A stretch of 64,000 nt of DNA from Candidatus Methylumidiphilus alinenensis (GCA_003242955.1 QJPH01000314.1:1-64000); one strand, 5' to 3'; positions 32,878 through 43,060 are shown, counted from the stretch's first letter. Translations and numbers: made by a program. The notes: generated by a model not told the origin, from the sequence alone.

Positions 32878-34643
32878 CAGGCATCCAAGTAGTACACAAT
32901 ATCGGCCAACTTGTCTGTGGCAACCTCGACCGCATCAAAATCTTTACCGGCCAGGCCATCCTTGATTTGCTCTATCAGATCAATCATGTCCACCCGGTCT
33001 TCATCGGAGGCTTTTTCGAGCAAGCTTTGCGCTTTTTCTGCCAAAGCGCGGCCCTTGACTTGAACGTGGTGTTCCTCTGTCTCGCTATCGGCTGCCGTTT
33101 CCGGCTCAAACCCGGCATCATCATCCCCGAACAGGGCTCTGACCCGCGCCTTGGCCACGTCAATTTCCCCTTCTTGAAAACGGGCAATGGCGTTATTGAT
33201 GGTGATGGATTTTTCTAGGCCGGTATCCTTTTCGCGGGCCGAAACGTGCAGAATACCGTTGAGGTCCAAATCCAGCTTGATAGTGATTAAATTCCCGGCA
33301 GGCACATTGCGTAGTCCTTTGACTAAGAACTCGCCAATTTCAATGTTGTTCAGTGCGTCAATATCCTCCCCTTGGAAAACCTTGACCTCCACTATTTCCT
33401 GGCCATCGACGGCGGTATAGAACGCTTCAGTCTTGCTGACGGGCAGCGGGCTGTTCTTGCGTATGATGGGAACGTATTTAAACGGGTAATAATAATCCCC
33501 ATCGCCAATGTCCCCTATCGCGCTAGTGCCATAGGTGTAAGGTGTCACATCCACCAGTACGGCAGACACCGACTCACCGGCAATCATTCCGGCTTGGATG
33601 GCCGCGCCCATGGCAACGCAAAGGTCGGGGTCGATGTTGCGTTGCGGTTCCACGCCAAATTCCGCGAACAGCCGCTCGCCGACCACGGGTGTGCGGGTGC
33701 TGCCGCCAACCAGCAAAATCTCGTCAATGTCCGAAGCGGTCAAATTGGCCCCGCTCAGGGCGATATGCACCGCCTCCAGAGTTTCGTCAATGTACTCGGC
33801 GATCATCGCTTCATATTCGTAGCGGGACAGTTCCAGTGACAAATGGACTGGCGCACCTTCCTTCTCGATGAGGTATTCTTCGTCAATGCGCACGAAAGGC
33901 TCGTCGGACAGTCCGCGTTTAGCGGTTTCCGCAGCCCGATTGACGCGGGCCATGACTTGGCGCGATTCGCCAATGTCAATGCCATGCTGCCCGTGGATAT
34001 GATCGACGATGTGTTTGACAATCTTGGCATCAAAATCGTCGCCGCCCAACTTGTTGTTGCCATGGCTGGCTAAGACTTCGACGACATCATCCTCGATGCT
34101 GACCACCGACACGTCAAAGGTTCCACCGCCCAAGTCGTAAACCAAGATGCGTTTGCGCCCTTCATGCCGGGCCTCATAAGCCAAGGCGGCAGCAGTGGGT
34201 TCGTTGATAATCCGCACAACGTCGAGTCCGGCGATCTCGCCCGCTTCCCGTGTGGCTTGGCGCTGGGCATCTGAAAAATAGGCCGGTACGGTGATGACGG
34301 CTTTGTGGACAGGCTTTCTGAGGTAGTCTTCGGCGACGGCTTTCAGATGTTTCAAAATGACGGCGGAGATTTCCTGCGGACTGTAATGCTTTCCCGCCAT
34401 CTCCACTTGGATGTCCTCTCCCATGCGCCGCTTGATGGATTTGATGGTGCGTTCAGGGTAGAGGATGTATTGGTTACGGGCCGGTTCGCCGACCAGTATT
34501 TGCCCGTTTTCGCCAATGCCGACGAAAGAGGGCAGCATTTTCCGGCCTTCTCCGTCCACAATCACGGTCACTATACCATTTTCCACAATGGCCACTTCCG
34601 AGTTGGTCGTGCCCAGATCAATACCGATGATGATTTCACTCAT
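32877..34643 (-). CDS. Hsp70 family chaperone (DnaK-like, divergent)
   Basis: A 588-aa Hsp70. Nucleotide-binding domain motifs: IIGIDLGTTNSEVAIVENG, VYDLGGGTFDVSVVSIEDD and ILLVGGSTRTPVV. The substrate domain starts near residue 385 (DVTPYTYGTSAIGDIGDGDY), where the family normally reads DVTPLSLGIET. The lid is short and the C-terminal EEVD-like tail is missing. It overlaps the GrpE-like gene by 4 bp. It is distinct from standard DnaK, which is longer and sits with dnaJ. Likely a specialised chaperone served by the J-like and GrpE-like proteins of the same operon. Confidence 0.9.
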   Translation of the reverse strand: MSEIIIGIDLGTTNSEVAIVENGIVTVIVDGEGRKMLPSFVGIGENGQILVGEPARNQYILYPERTIKSIKRRMGEDIQVEMAGKHYSPQEISAVILKHLKAVAEDYLRKPVHKAVITVPAYFSDAQRQATREAGEIAGLDVVRIINEPTAAALAYEARHEGRKRILVYDLGGGTFDVSVVSIEDDVVEVLASHGNNKLGGDDFDAKIVKHIVDHIHGQHGIDIGESRQVMARVNRAAETAKRGLSDEPFVRIDEEYLIEKEGAPVHLSLELSRYEYEAMIAEYIDETLEAVHIALSGANLTASDIDEILLVGGSTRTPVVGERLFAEFGVEPQRNIDPDLCVAMGAAIQAGMIAGESVSAVLVDVTPYTYGTSAIGDIGDGDYYYPFKYVPIIRKNSPLPVSKTEAFYTAVDGQEIVEVKVFQGEDIDALNNIEIGEFLVKGLRNVPAGNLITIKLDLDLNGILHVSAREKDTGLEKSITINNAIARFQEGEIDVAKARVRALFGDDDAGFEPETAADSETEEHHVQVKGRALAEKAQSLLEKASDEDRVDMIDLIEQIKDGLAGKDFDAVEVATDKLADIVYYLDA

Positions 34644-35293
34644 AATTTGTTTGCCTTGACTTCAGCGAGTCGTAATGTTTCTTCACCCCACTGGAAACCT
34701 TTACGCAGTTCCGCCGTAACCACGCCGTTTTCCAAATCGGACCTGTGGTCCAATTCCACGACTTTCATCGTGTGGGGATCGACGGGCCGACCTAGGGTTT
34801 CCAAGGGACGAACTTGATGGCGGGCTAAGGTTTCCTCCAAGCGGCGCAGGGTCATCGCTTGACCTTCACGAATACTTTGGATGAAATTCCTATCCTGCCG
34901 TAATGATTTGAAACTAAACCAGCCTTTGATGGGCCGGTAATTATTGAGCGCCGCCTGCCCTGCCGAAAGGCGGTCGTAAAAATCGAGCAATTCAACCAAT
35001 AAACTCCGCAACACAGCCCTACGGGTTGCAGCTAAATTTAGGCGGGACTGCTCCAATTCCTTTTCCAACTGCACATGGCTAGTGTGCAAAAGCTCTTGGG
35101 CCTCCTTTAATTGGCTTGAGACGTTGCCAAACTGGCGCGCTTCAGTCTTGACCTCGGTACGCAAGGCCGAAAGCTCCGCGAGCAGGGAAAATAAGTCAGT
35201 CTGCCCGTCAGGTTCCAAAGATTCTGAATCAAGTTTGTCCAGATATCCGCTGAATACCGCCAACAGTTCGGTTTTGCGGTTTTCGTCCATCAT
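34640..35293 (-). CDS. GrpE-like nucleotide exchange factor
   Basis: A 217-aa protein with a long N-terminal coiled coil (about residues 35-95, LRTEVKTEARQFGNVSSQLK) and a GrpE-like C-terminal head (ALRRLEETLARHQVRPLETLG, GRPVDPHTMKVVELDH, GVVTAELRKGFQWGEETLRLAEV). The order and the HxMKVVE block fit GrpE, which releases ADP from Hsp70. It overlaps the Hsp70 and J-like genes by 4 bp each, so all three are coupled. Not the housekeeping GrpE, judged by weak similarity and context. Confidence 0.85.
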   Translation of the reverse strand: MMDENRKTELLAVFSGYLDKLDSESLEPDGQTDLFSLLAELSALRTEVKTEARQFGNVSSQLKEAQELLHTSHVQLEKELEQSRLNLAATRRAVLRSLLVELLDFYDRLSAGQAALNNYRPIKGWFSFKSLRQDRNFIQSIREGQAMTLRRLEETLARHQVRPLETLGRPVDPHTMKVVELDHRSDLENGVVTAELRKGFQWGEETLRLAEVKANKL

Positions 35294-35616
35294 GTAGATG
35301 CTTTTGTTTTCAATAGATCGTCAAGTGCGGACTCGGCCAAAGCACCAACGAACAAGTCGGCATCAGGCCGCTGAATATCCTTAAGGCTCAAAGCGGAACG
35401 CAGCAGACAGTCAAGGTCCACTTTTTCGCGGTGGAAAAGACGGTGATTGCTGCGCTGCTTTTCGTTTTGAATCTGCTCGAAGGCATTACGAAAACGTTGG
35501 AAAGCCTCGACATTATGCTCGGGCGGATATTCCTTTACTTTTTTTAAGTAAGCTTTCTTAATGGACTCGTCGCTGGCATCCTCGGCGACCTCTAGTATTT
35601 CATAAGGAGTTTGCAT
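35290..35616 (-). CDS. J-domain-like protein lacking the HPD motif
   Basis: A 108-aa protein whose first 55 residues follow a J-domain (MQTPYEILEVAEDASDESIKKAYLKK, FRNAFEQIQNEKQR). Where the HPD tripeptide should stand the sequence is YPPEHN (residues 30-35). HPD normally stimulates Hsp70 ATPase activity. The rest is helical without zinc fingers or a client-binding domain. It begins 11 bp after the TPR gene and overlaps the GrpE-like gene by 4 bp. Its likely role is to connect Hsp70 to the TPR protein. Confidence 0.8.
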   Translation of the reverse strand: MQTPYEILEVAEDASDESIKKAYLKKVKEYPPEHNVEAFQRFRNAFEQIQNEKQRSNHRLFHREKVDLDCLLRSALSLKDIQRPDADLFVGALAESALDDLLKTKAST

Positions 35617-35627
35617 ACTGTGTTGTC

Positions 35628-38117
35628 TTATCGGGATTTAGGCAATTTCTTAGCCGGACCAAATGGAGATGCCCCGCCAAGCAAACTGCCCAAATCGACG
35701 CCTAACTCCCCCATTACCATCACCGCAGCTATATCCATCAGTTCCTGATGGGACATGTTTTTCAGCGGCAGACTGACCGGTAATGCTTTGGCAAGCATGG
35801 CGATTAATTCAGCACGTGGCATATCCTCCAATTCATCCATACGTTTCATCATGGCAGGTGCCATACTTGGGCTGAAATCTTCAAGACCGGGGGGTAAATC
35901 TTCGTCAAACCCGAAGTCCAGCGGATCGTCTAGCTCGCGGAAGAATTTCCCGATCATCATAGATGTACGGATATCCTTGTCCCGATGGGCGCGTTCCATG
36001 GCTTGGTCCAAGCGGCTTTCATCCGCAGGGGTCATTCGATTCGCCATGCCTTTGCATTTGGCGTAAACCTGAAAATACACGGCAGCGGCCATTACGGGGA
36101 AATGCCTCAATGCTTCCGTGCCACAAATATATAATTGTTCAAACAGGGCGCTACTAACTAAAGCCTGTCCCAAATTGAAAAAATCATCTTGGGTAAACCC
36201 CGGTTGTTTGAGGCTTCTTGTTAGGATGGGGCTTAATGGCTTCAAGGCATCGGGCAAACGTCGCTTTTCCCCGATGTTATAATGCTCAATTAGTTTGACC
36301 AACCCCGACAATTCTGCCCGATTGGCTGTGTATTTCTTGTCCAAGCCAGGAACCAATCCTGCCACTGCGCTGAGTGGCTGGTCCAAGCTTAACACCTCAA
36401 TATTCAACTGAAACTGTGCCGACAGTCCACCGCCGCCGAGACGCCAAGCTTCCGCCAGTAATCCTGCGGCATGCTGGCGGTCTTTTTTCCGCAGAGCCAA
36501 CAGCCCTTCAACAATGCATAGGGAGACGTTGCGCCTGTGGGTGTCCAAGGCGCGCGCTTGGTCCAATTCCTGTTGAGCTAGATCAAACTTTCCGGCCCGA
36601 AACTGTTTTCTTGCATGGCCGATATGGGCACCAATAAGCAACTGGCGTGCCGAACTGTTAATGGGGTCTATTTTGAGCAAGGTTTTAGCCAAACCGGCGG
36701 CTTTCTTGAAAGCTTTACGCCGATTGGCGTTATGCATCGCCAAAGTCAGCAATTCCACATCTTTGGGAAAGCGCTTTAACGCCCTTTCCAGCCATTCTTG
36801 GGCTTCTTTTGGTTCTTCTATCCTCTCATAAAGGCCAACCAAAGCCACATAGGTCATTTGGTCGCCAGGATCCACCTCCAAACTTTTTTCCAAGGCACCA
36901 ACGGCGATTTCGGGAACTTCATGTTCCGCTAATTTGGCGATGTGGCGAAGAATTAAAGCCTCGTCCATTCTGTCTCGCCCTGGTTCCGGCATCCGGGCAA
37001 GTTCTTCAATGGCTTTGTACCAATGAGTTGCCGCTTGGGGATATTGGCCTTGAGCCTCCTCATGCAGTGCGCGTATGCGTTGGCGTTCGAATGCGGATAG
37101 AAAGCCGAATGCCTTCTGGAAAGAGTCCATGCCTTCCGGGAAATCCACCAGCATGGCAAGGCAGAAACGGCGGCAGTTTGATTCGCCCAAGATTTTACGG
37201 TTGCTTAGCACCGTGTTGAAAACCAGCCTGTGGTTTGAACTGTTGGCTATTTTTTTCGCATCACGCAACAGGTTGAGTTGCTCTTTGCCGTAACCGTTGA
37301 GTTTCTGGATGAGTGCCTGCTGCTTGGGAGGAAGTTCAGAAAGGGCGACCAAATCTGGCCCAGTGGCACGGGCTAGACCTTGCAACGCATGAGCCAAACG
37401 TCGGCACGCCGAACCCTCTTCAACCCGGCCCAGCATTTCCAAGCCGGCTGAACGGTCGCTCCCCATCAACAACAATGCCTTCAACACGGTGCGAACGTTC
37501 CGGTAGGGCGAACGGGACGGAATTTGCCTTAACGCCTCCTCGGACTCTTCGTCTCGACCCGCACAATAAGCTTTGATTGCCCGTTTGACAACAGAATGGT
37601 GTTTGGCAATGGGGTGCTCCTGGGGGAATGCTGCCAGCAGTTTTTCATTCTGCAAGGCCAATACCGCCAAGGTTTCCGGCAGCTTCCGACCAACCGGGCC
37701 TTGCTCCGTGACCGAGCCTGCTTCTGCCAGCAGCTTTGCCAGCTTAGGAAACTGACCGGCATGGACCAGCCAGCCCAGATAAGCATCGGAAAGCAGGGAC
37801 TTTGGTTCCAGTTTGGTGTAGTTGTCCCATAGGATGATAGCCTCCTGCCACATGCCTTTGTCAGCAATCTGCAATGCACGTTGCCGATAGGCTTCAGCCA
37901 ACCCTTGCTCCCAATCTGGGCGATGTTCCAGCTTTAGCAAATTCTTGAAATGGACAATCGCCTCCTTGTAACGGCGATGTTGCATAGCAAAACTGGCTTC
38001 GGCCTGAAGGTCGTCGATTTTAGTTTTTGGGGGGGTAACGGCTTTCATGGCATTTAAAGAAAATATTTTGCAGCAAGCTTTTTTTAAAAAGCCAAGATTC
38101 TGCATAAAATTAGGCAT
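35628..38117 (-). CDS. Large TPR-repeat protein of the Hsp70 operon
   Basis: An 829-aa protein made mostly of helical tetratricopeptide-like repeats (AMQHRRYKEAIVHFKNLLKL, QWLERALKRFPKDVELLTLA, ALDTHRRNVSLCIVEGLLAL). No signal peptide and no membrane segment, so it is cytoplasmic. The end has an acidic segment (EDLPPGLEDFSPSM) and a hydrophobic/Gly tail. The start is uncertain: ATG at 38117 or at 38048 (MKAVTPPKTKIDDLQ), neither with a clear ribosome-binding site. First gene of the Hsp70 - GrpE - J operon. It is probably the scaffold that selects clients. No named family. Confidence 0.75.
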   Translation of the reverse strand: MPNFMQNLGFLKKACCKIFSLNAMKAVTPPKTKIDDLQAEASFAMQHRRYKEAIVHFKNLLKLEHRPDWEQGLAEAYRQRALQIADKGMWQEAIILWDNYTKLEPKSLLSDAYLGWLVHAGQFPKLAKLLAEAGSVTEQGPVGRKLPETLAVLALQNEKLLAAFPQEHPIAKHHSVVKRAIKAYCAGRDEESEEALRQIPSRSPYRNVRTVLKALLLMGSDRSAGLEMLGRVEEGSACRRLAHALQGLARATGPDLVALSELPPKQQALIQKLNGYGKEQLNLLRDAKKIANSSNHRLVFNTVLSNRKILGESNCRRFCLAMLVDFPEGMDSFQKAFGFLSAFERQRIRALHEEAQGQYPQAATHWYKAIEELARMPEPGRDRMDEALILRHIAKLAEHEVPEIAVGALEKSLEVDPGDQMTYVALVGLYERIEEPKEAQEWLERALKRFPKDVELLTLAMHNANRRKAFKKAAGLAKTLLKIDPINSSARQLLIGAHIGHARKQFRAGKFDLAQQELDQARALDTHRRNVSLCIVEGLLALRKKDRQHAAGLLAEAWRLGGGGLSAQFQLNIEVLSLDQPLSAVAGLVPGLDKKYTANRAELSGLVKLIEHYNIGEKRRLPDALKPLSPILTRSLKQPGFTQDDFFNLGQALVSSALFEQLYICGTEALRHFPVMAAAVYFQVYAKCKGMANRMTPADESRLDQAMERAHRDKDIRTSMMIGKFFRELDDPLDFGFDEDLPPGLEDFSPSMAPAMMKRMDELEDMPRAELIAMLAKALPVSLPLKNMSHQELMDIAAVMVMGELGVDLGSLLGGASPFGPAKKLPKSR

Positions 38118-38767
38118 TTAGCGGATAATGTAAGCATTTTGACAGTGCAATAATAGCACAGCAATTATTACAAGGCTAGAACGTCGTCTTTCCATCAGCA
38201 ATTCTTATTTTGGCAAAGACTTTAAGTGCAGGTTTTGAACCCGCCCCTACGCAGACACTAATTTTGAATTATCAATGTATGGTAGTGTTCCAATACTGGA
38301 TATGGCGACGAAAAACCTAGCCCATAGTGGCAACGCCGCCAAACTTTCAATTTGAAACGTTATCCTCCTCACTACCGCTTTTACGTTGCGTCGTTGCGCC
38401 GTTGCGTGAGAAAAAATCTTTGCCAGACTCCACAGCGGTACTGCGAGGAAGCAAAAAGAAGGTCTCACGCAACGGCGCAACGGCGCAACGTTAAGAGCAA
38501 AACATTGTGGGCTGTAAACGATAAGGCGATAACGATTTACAGCCGAGCCGCGCTTGTAGCGGTTGCAGTTCGCATTCGATACGGAGATTGCCTTGCCGTC
38601 TGCGGCATGTCAGGGTGGGCGCGTATCGAACCCGAGTGTGAACCGCTAAAACGAGCCGATCTATCTTTTTAACGCACTACCTCATCTCCACGTCTGAATC
38701 ACTACCTGTCGATTCGTAGGGCGGGTTCCAAACCCGCCCGACTTTCCTCAAAATGGGAATAGCTGCC
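38118..38767. repeat. Intergenic region of palindromes
   Basis: Contains an inverted repeat with ACGTTGCGTCGTTGCGCCGT (about 38381) and its complement near 38465-38492, a GTAAACGATAAGGCGATAACG hairpin (38513-38545), an imperfect palindrome of GATACG arms (about 38558-38648) and a GGGCGGGTTCCAAACCCGCCC hairpin at 38719-38739 close to the xfp stop. The TPR operon promoter should lie near 38120-38200. I see no gene. Confidence 0.7.
38719..38739 (-). terminator. GGGCGGGTTCCAAACCCGCCC hairpin downstream of xfp
   Basis: Exact copy of the palindrome at 11922 and 29618, 28 bp after the phosphoketolase stop. Possible terminator. Confidence 0.55.
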
Positions 38768-41203
38768 TTAATAAGGCCAGCGCCAATTGACAATCTCCGG
38801 CATGTCAATGCCGTGCTCGTAGGCATAATGACGGCATGCTATTTGCTTATTCCTGAACTTCTCCTTGGCATGGGCACCGGCGACATGCAAACTAGGCACC
38901 CGGTCGATCACGTCGATTGCCAGGCTGAAACGGTCAATCTGGTTTTGGATGGCCAACTCCAGTGGCGTATTGATGTTGCCCTTTTCCTTGTAGCCTCGCA
39001 CATGCAAGTTGGCGTGGTTGGTTCGGCGGTAAGCTAGGCGGTGGATCAGCCAAGGGTAGCCATGGAAGTTGAAGATGATTGGCTTGTCCACAGTAAACAA
39101 GCTATCAAAATCCCGATTGCTAAGCCCATGCGGATGTTCATGCTCGGGTTGCAGCTTGAACAGGTCAACCACATTGATGAAGCGGAGCTTCAGTTCCGGG
39201 AATTCCTCCCGCAACATGGCTGTGGCCGCCAAGGCCTCCTTAGTGGGGATGTCGCCGCAGCCGACCATGACAGCGTCAGGTTCGGTGCCTTGGTCATTGC
39301 TGGCCCAATCCCAGATTCCCAAACCCTTCGTGCAATGGATGACGGCGGACTCCATATCCATATATTGGGTGTGCATTTGCTTGTCGGATACGATGACGTT
39401 GACGTAGTTCTCGCTGCGTAGGCAGTGGTCGGCCACCGACAGCAAGCTATTGACATCAGGTGGGAGGTAAATCCGCGTGACCGCCGCACTTTTGTTGACC
39501 ACCACGTCGAGGAAGCCGGGATCCTGATGGGTGAAGCCGTTGTGGTCCTGCCGCCAAACCGTGGAGGTGATGAGCAGGTTGAGCGAGGCGATCTCCTCGC
39601 GCCAGCTTAGATTATTGCAGATTGACAGCCATTTTGCATGTTGGTTAAACATTGAGTCGATGACATGCACGAACGACTCGTAAGTCGAGAAAAAGCCGTG
39701 CCGACCGCTCAACAAATAGCCTTCTAGCATCCCTTCCATGGTGTGTTCGCTGAGCATTTCGATGACCCGCCCGTCGGTTGCCAGTTCTGTGCCGTCGCTG
39801 TCTTCAGGAAAGTACTCGGCTATCCAGAATTTCTTGCTTACCTCGTAAATCGCCCCGAGTTTGTTGGAAGTGTTCTCGTCAGGTCCGAATACGCGGAAAT
39901 TGCGCATATTGCCCTTCATGATGTCGCGCAAAAAACGCCCCAGCGGCGGGGTGTTTTCGGCATCAATTTGTCCGGGCTTTTCGATGGCAATGCCATAGTC
40001 GCGGAAATCCGGCATGCGCAGTGCTTTTTTCAGGCTCCCCCCGTTGGCGTGGGGGTTGCGGCCCATACGGTAGCTGCCGACAGGGGCAAGCGAGCGGATT
40101 TCGGCCACAGGCGCACCTGCATCGTCAAACAGTTCCTCTGGCTTGTAGCTACGCATCCAATCTTCCAACAGTTGCAAATGAGCGGGGTTCTTCTGCACAT
40201 CCGACACTGGCACTTGGTGCGACCTCCAGAAGCCCTCGACCTTGTGCCCATCGATTTCAGCAGGGGCACCCCAACCTTTGGGAGTGCGCAAGACGATCAT
40301 CGGCCAGCGTGGGCGCTTTGCGACGCCAGTTTCCCTAGCTTCCCGTTGAGCCTCTCTGATATCGGCAATGGCGCGGTCCAGCGTTGCAGCCATCGCTTGG
40401 TGCATGGTCTCATGATCCGAGCCTTCGACGAAGTAAGGGGTCCACCCGTAGCCTTGGAACAACTGCCCCAACTCTTCGTGGGAAATTCTCGCCAGAAGGG
40501 TCGGGTTGTTGATCTTGTAGCCGTTCAGGTTCAGGATCGGCAGCACCGCACCGTCGCGAATGGGGTTGAGGAACTTGCTGATGTGCCAAGAGGTTGCCAA
40601 CGGTCCGGTTTCTGCCTCGCCGTCGCCGACCACTGCTGCGACAATCAGATCAGGATTGTCGAACGCAGCCCCGCAGGCATGGGACAATACATAACCCAAT
40701 TCGCCCCCTTCATGGATGGAACCCGGCGTTTCCGGTGTGCAATGGCTACCGATGCCGCCGGGAAAGGAGAATTGCTTGAAAAACGCCAGCAAGCCTTCCT
40801 CGTCCAGGCTTTTTTCGGGGTAGACTTCCGAATAGGACCCTTCCAAATAAACGGGTGCCAATACGCCCGGTGCGCCATGCCCAGGGCCAGCCATGAAAAT
40901 CATGTCGATATCTTGCGCCTTAATGACCCGGTTCAAATGGGTGTAGGCAAACGATAATGCAGGACTGGCACCCCAGTGGCCCAACAGGCGGTTCTTGATA
41001 TGCTCGGGTTTTAACGGTTCCTTCAGCAGCGCATTGTCGCGCAGGTAAATCATGCCCAAGGCCAGATAATTGCACGCATTCCAAAAGGCATCAGTCTTGC
41101 GCACCTCCTCCGCACTGAGCGGCGCACCATTGACTGTAGAGCGTGCTTCACCAAATGCGCTCAATTTGTTTCCTACAAGTGTTTTTTCCGATACTGTTGT
41201 CAT
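38768..41203 (-). CDS. xfp: Xylulose-5-P/fructose-6-P phosphoketolase
   Basis: An 811-aa thiamine-diphosphate enzyme that splits xylulose 5-phosphate or fructose 6-phosphate with phosphate into acetyl phosphate plus glyceraldehyde 3-phosphate or erythrose 4-phosphate. Motifs: [38 protein letters not shown], the TPP site [17 protein letters not shown], and the C-terminal [15 protein letters not shown]. Full length. The start has GGAGAACG upstream. In methanotrophs it gives acetyl-CoA precursors directly from the ribulose monophosphate pathway. It stands alone. Confidence 0.97.
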   Translation of the reverse strand: MTTVSEKTLVGNKLSAFGEARSTVNGAPLSAEEVRKTDAFWNACNYLALGMIYLRDNALLKEPLKPEHIKNRLLGHWGASPALSFAYTHLNRVIKAQDIDMIFMAGPGHGAPGVLAPVYLEGSYSEVYPEKSLDEEGLLAFFKQFSFPGGIGSHCTPETPGSIHEGGELGYVLSHACGAAFDNPDLIVAAVVGDGEAETGPLATSWHISKFLNPIRDGAVLPILNLNGYKINNPTLLARISHEELGQLFQGYGWTPYFVEGSDHETMHQAMAATLDRAIADIREAQREARETGVAKRPRWPMIVLRTPKGWGAPAEIDGHKVEGFWRSHQVPVSDVQKNPAHLQLLEDWMRSYKPEELFDDAGAPVAEIRSLAPVGSYRMGRNPHANGGSLKKALRMPDFRDYGIAIEKPGQIDAENTPPLGRFLRDIMKGNMRNFRVFGPDENTSNKLGAIYEVSKKFWIAEYFPEDSDGTELATDGRVIEMLSEHTMEGMLEGYLLSGRHGFFSTYESFVHVIDSMFNQHAKWLSICNNLSWREEIASLNLLITSTVWRQDHNGFTHQDPGFLDVVVNKSAAVTRIYLPPDVNSLLSVADHCLRSENYVNVIVSDKQMHTQYMDMESAVIHCTKGLGIWDWASNDQGTEPDAVMVGCGDIPTKEALAATAMLREEFPELKLRFINVVDLFKLQPEHEHPHGLSNRDFDSLFTVDKPIIFNFHGYPWLIHRLAYRRTNHANLHVRGYKEKGNINTPLELAIQNQIDRFSLAIDVIDRVPSLHVAGAHAKEKFRNKQIACRHYAYEHGIDMPEIVNWRWPY

Positions 41204-41314
41204 AAATAACGTTCTCCAGTAGATTAAACAATGTAAATCTAATTATTTTACCTCCTATTGATACCACGTTATGATTGCAATATTATTAATTTGTAATTTC
41301 AATTAGGACTCTTC

Positions 41315-41755
41315 ATGTTTTTGATATCAAAGTTTACCTCCTTGCTTTTAGTTATTTTCTTGGTCTCTTGCGCGAGTTTACAGCAACAGCAATCTACACC
41401 TAGTCTGCTGGACACGGAGTGGCTTCTGGAAGATTTGGGTGGCAAGGGTGTGCTGGACCGAATCCAGGCGACACTGGCCTTTCCTGCCCCTAATAAAGCC
41501 GCTGGAAATGGTTCCTGTAACCGGTTCTTTGGAGGGGTGGAAATTAAAGGCGAGACAATCAAATTCGACCAATTGGCTACGACCCTCATGGCCTGCCCTA
41601 GCGAAGCAATCTCAAATCAGGAATCAAATTATTTGCTAGCACTCCAGAAGGCTGAAAGGGTTGTCATTGATGGCCCATTTCTATTGATCTACGCGAAGGA
41701 ACTCGATAAGCCATTACGGTTTACTCGGATCAGCCATACAGGAAAGCCACAATAA
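41315..41755 (+). CDS. META-domain lipoprotein (HslJ-like)
   Basis: A 146-aa outer-membrane or periplasmic lipoprotein: signal peptide with lipobox LVSC (Cys at 19), then one META domain (DTEWLLEDLGGKGVLDRIQ, NGSCNRFFGGVEIKG, ATTLMACPSEAISNQE, ending in RFTRISHTG). HslJ proteins of this fold are linked to stress resistance, function not known precisely. The TAA stop (41753-41755) coincides with the duplicated target of a small mobile element that starts at the next base. Confidence 0.88.
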   Translation: MFLISKFTSLLLVIFLVSCASLQQQQSTPSLLDTEWLLEDLGGKGVLDRIQATLAFPAPNKAAGNGSCNRFFGGVEIKGETIKFDQLATTLMACPSEAISNQESNYLLALQKAERVVIDGPFLLIYAKELDKPLRFTRISHTGKPQ

Positions 41756-41920
41756 GGTGATTTCCAATAATGAATCCACCAAAACCGAAATGAATTGTCC
41801 ACGAAAATCACCAACAATTCCTCCACAAATCACCTTGCCAAGCTGGAGCTTGGCGTTCCTTCTGGGAGCGCCAAGCCCCAGCTTGGCCTTTGGATGGGAT
41901 GTTCTTTATTGGATATCACC
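41756..41920. mobile_element. 165-bp small inverted-repeat element, copy A
   Basis: Ends GGTGATTTCCAATAA and TTATTGGATATCACC are inverted repeats (14 of 15). TAA flanks both ends (41753-41755, 41921-41923) as a 3-bp target duplication. Inside lies a CCAAGCTGG...CCAGCTTGG hairpin. Copies B and C are at 52480 and 58206. No coding capacity. Confidence 0.85.
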
Positions 41921-42130
41921 TAAGACGATATGCTAGGATTGGCACGGACAAGCCTAACAACAATTCTCAGTTTGGCTAGAACGCTGTCATTCCGGCCTGG
42001 ATGACGAGCTATTTTTCATGGCTTCGGCTCAAAATGAGAATTGCTGGAAACTTAACTACCTGCCCGGATTGGCGCGGAGTTTCGTGTATAATAAAGGGTT
42101 TGCAATTGATAGCAACCTTGCGCCGTCCTT

Positions 42131-43060
42131 GTGTCTAGCCTCACCCCCGTCATCGTTCAGGCAGAAAACCTAACGAAACATTACGGCAAGCAATGTGTCG
42201 TCAATAATATTTCCTTCCAGATCATCAAGGGGGAATTTTGCGGCATTCTCGGGCCTAACGGTGCCGGCAAAACCACGACATTGAAAATGCTGGTAGGCAA
42301 CACCCCCGCCAGCGCAGGCATGCTTAGCGTACTGGGTTTTCCCATTCCACAACAGGCCCGCGCCATGCGTAGCCGCATCGGTGTAGTGCCGCAGTCGGAT
42401 AACTTGGATCTAGACTTTACCGTAAAGGAAAACCTGCATGTTTATGGCCGTTATTTTGGCCTTAAACGCGCCGAAGTCGAACGACGCATTGCAGAACTCT
42501 TAGCATTCGTCGCGCTGGAGGAAAAAACCGACTCGTGCATCAAGCAGTTGTCTGGGGGCATGAAGCGCAGGCTTTCCATCGCCCGTGCGTTGATTAACCG
42601 GCCAGAATTGTTGATTCTTGACGAACCCACTACCGGGCTGGACCCGCAAATACGCCAGAACATTTGGCAATTGCTCCGCCAGTTACAGAAAGACGGCCTC
42701 ACCATTATTCTTACCACCCATTACATGGATGAAGCGGAACGGCTGTGTGGACGTATTATTCTGATGGATCGTGGACGCATACTTGCCGACAGCACCCCGG
42801 AAGAACTGGTGCGCGAACGAATAGAACCCCATGTGCTCGAAGTGTTCGGCACTGGCGTTTCTGCCTGGAAGAATGCCAACCCGTTGACCGGGCCTATCCG
42901 CTGCGAACAAGTGGGGGAAACCTGTTTTTATTACGGCGCGGATTTATCGGAGTTGGTCCAAACCTTGGACGGTTGGCCTGGCCTTCGCTACGGTTACCGG
43001 CCAGCCAATCTGGAGGATGTGTTCCTCAAATTGACAGGCCGGGAGTTGCGGGATGCCTAA
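42131..43060 (+). CDS. ABC transporter ATP-binding protein (NodI-like)
   Basis: A 309-aa ATPase subunit of a two-gene exporter. Walker A GPNGAGKTT (41-49), ABC signature LSGGMKRR and Walker B LLILDEPTTGLDP are complete, with a NodI-type C-terminal extension from about 225. The start is GTG at 42131. No good ribosome-binding site is visible, and no upstream ATG is available. The stop overlaps the permease start by 8 bp. NodI-J type pumps export lipo-oligosaccharide or similar hydrophobic products. In this organism substrate is unknown. Confidence 0.92.
   Translation: MSSLTPVIVQAENLTKHYGKQCVVNNISFQIIKGEFCGILGPNGAGKTTTLKMLVGNTPASAGMLSVLGFPIPQQARAMRSRIGVVPQSDNLDLDFTVKENLHVYGRYFGLKRAEVERRIAELLAFVALEEKTDSCIKQLSGGMKRRLSIARALINRPELLILDEPTTGLDPQIRQNIWQLLRQLQKDGLTIILTTHYMDEAERLCGRIILMDRGRILADSTPEELVRERIEPHVLEVFGTGVSAWKNANPLTGPIRCEQVGETCFYYGADLSELVQTLDGWPGLRYGYRPANLEDVFLKLTGRELRDA

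Noticed and set aside
39743-40957. 404-codon plus-strand frame inside the phosphoketolase gene
   Set aside because: Shadow of xfp on the opposite strand; no family pattern and no start signal.
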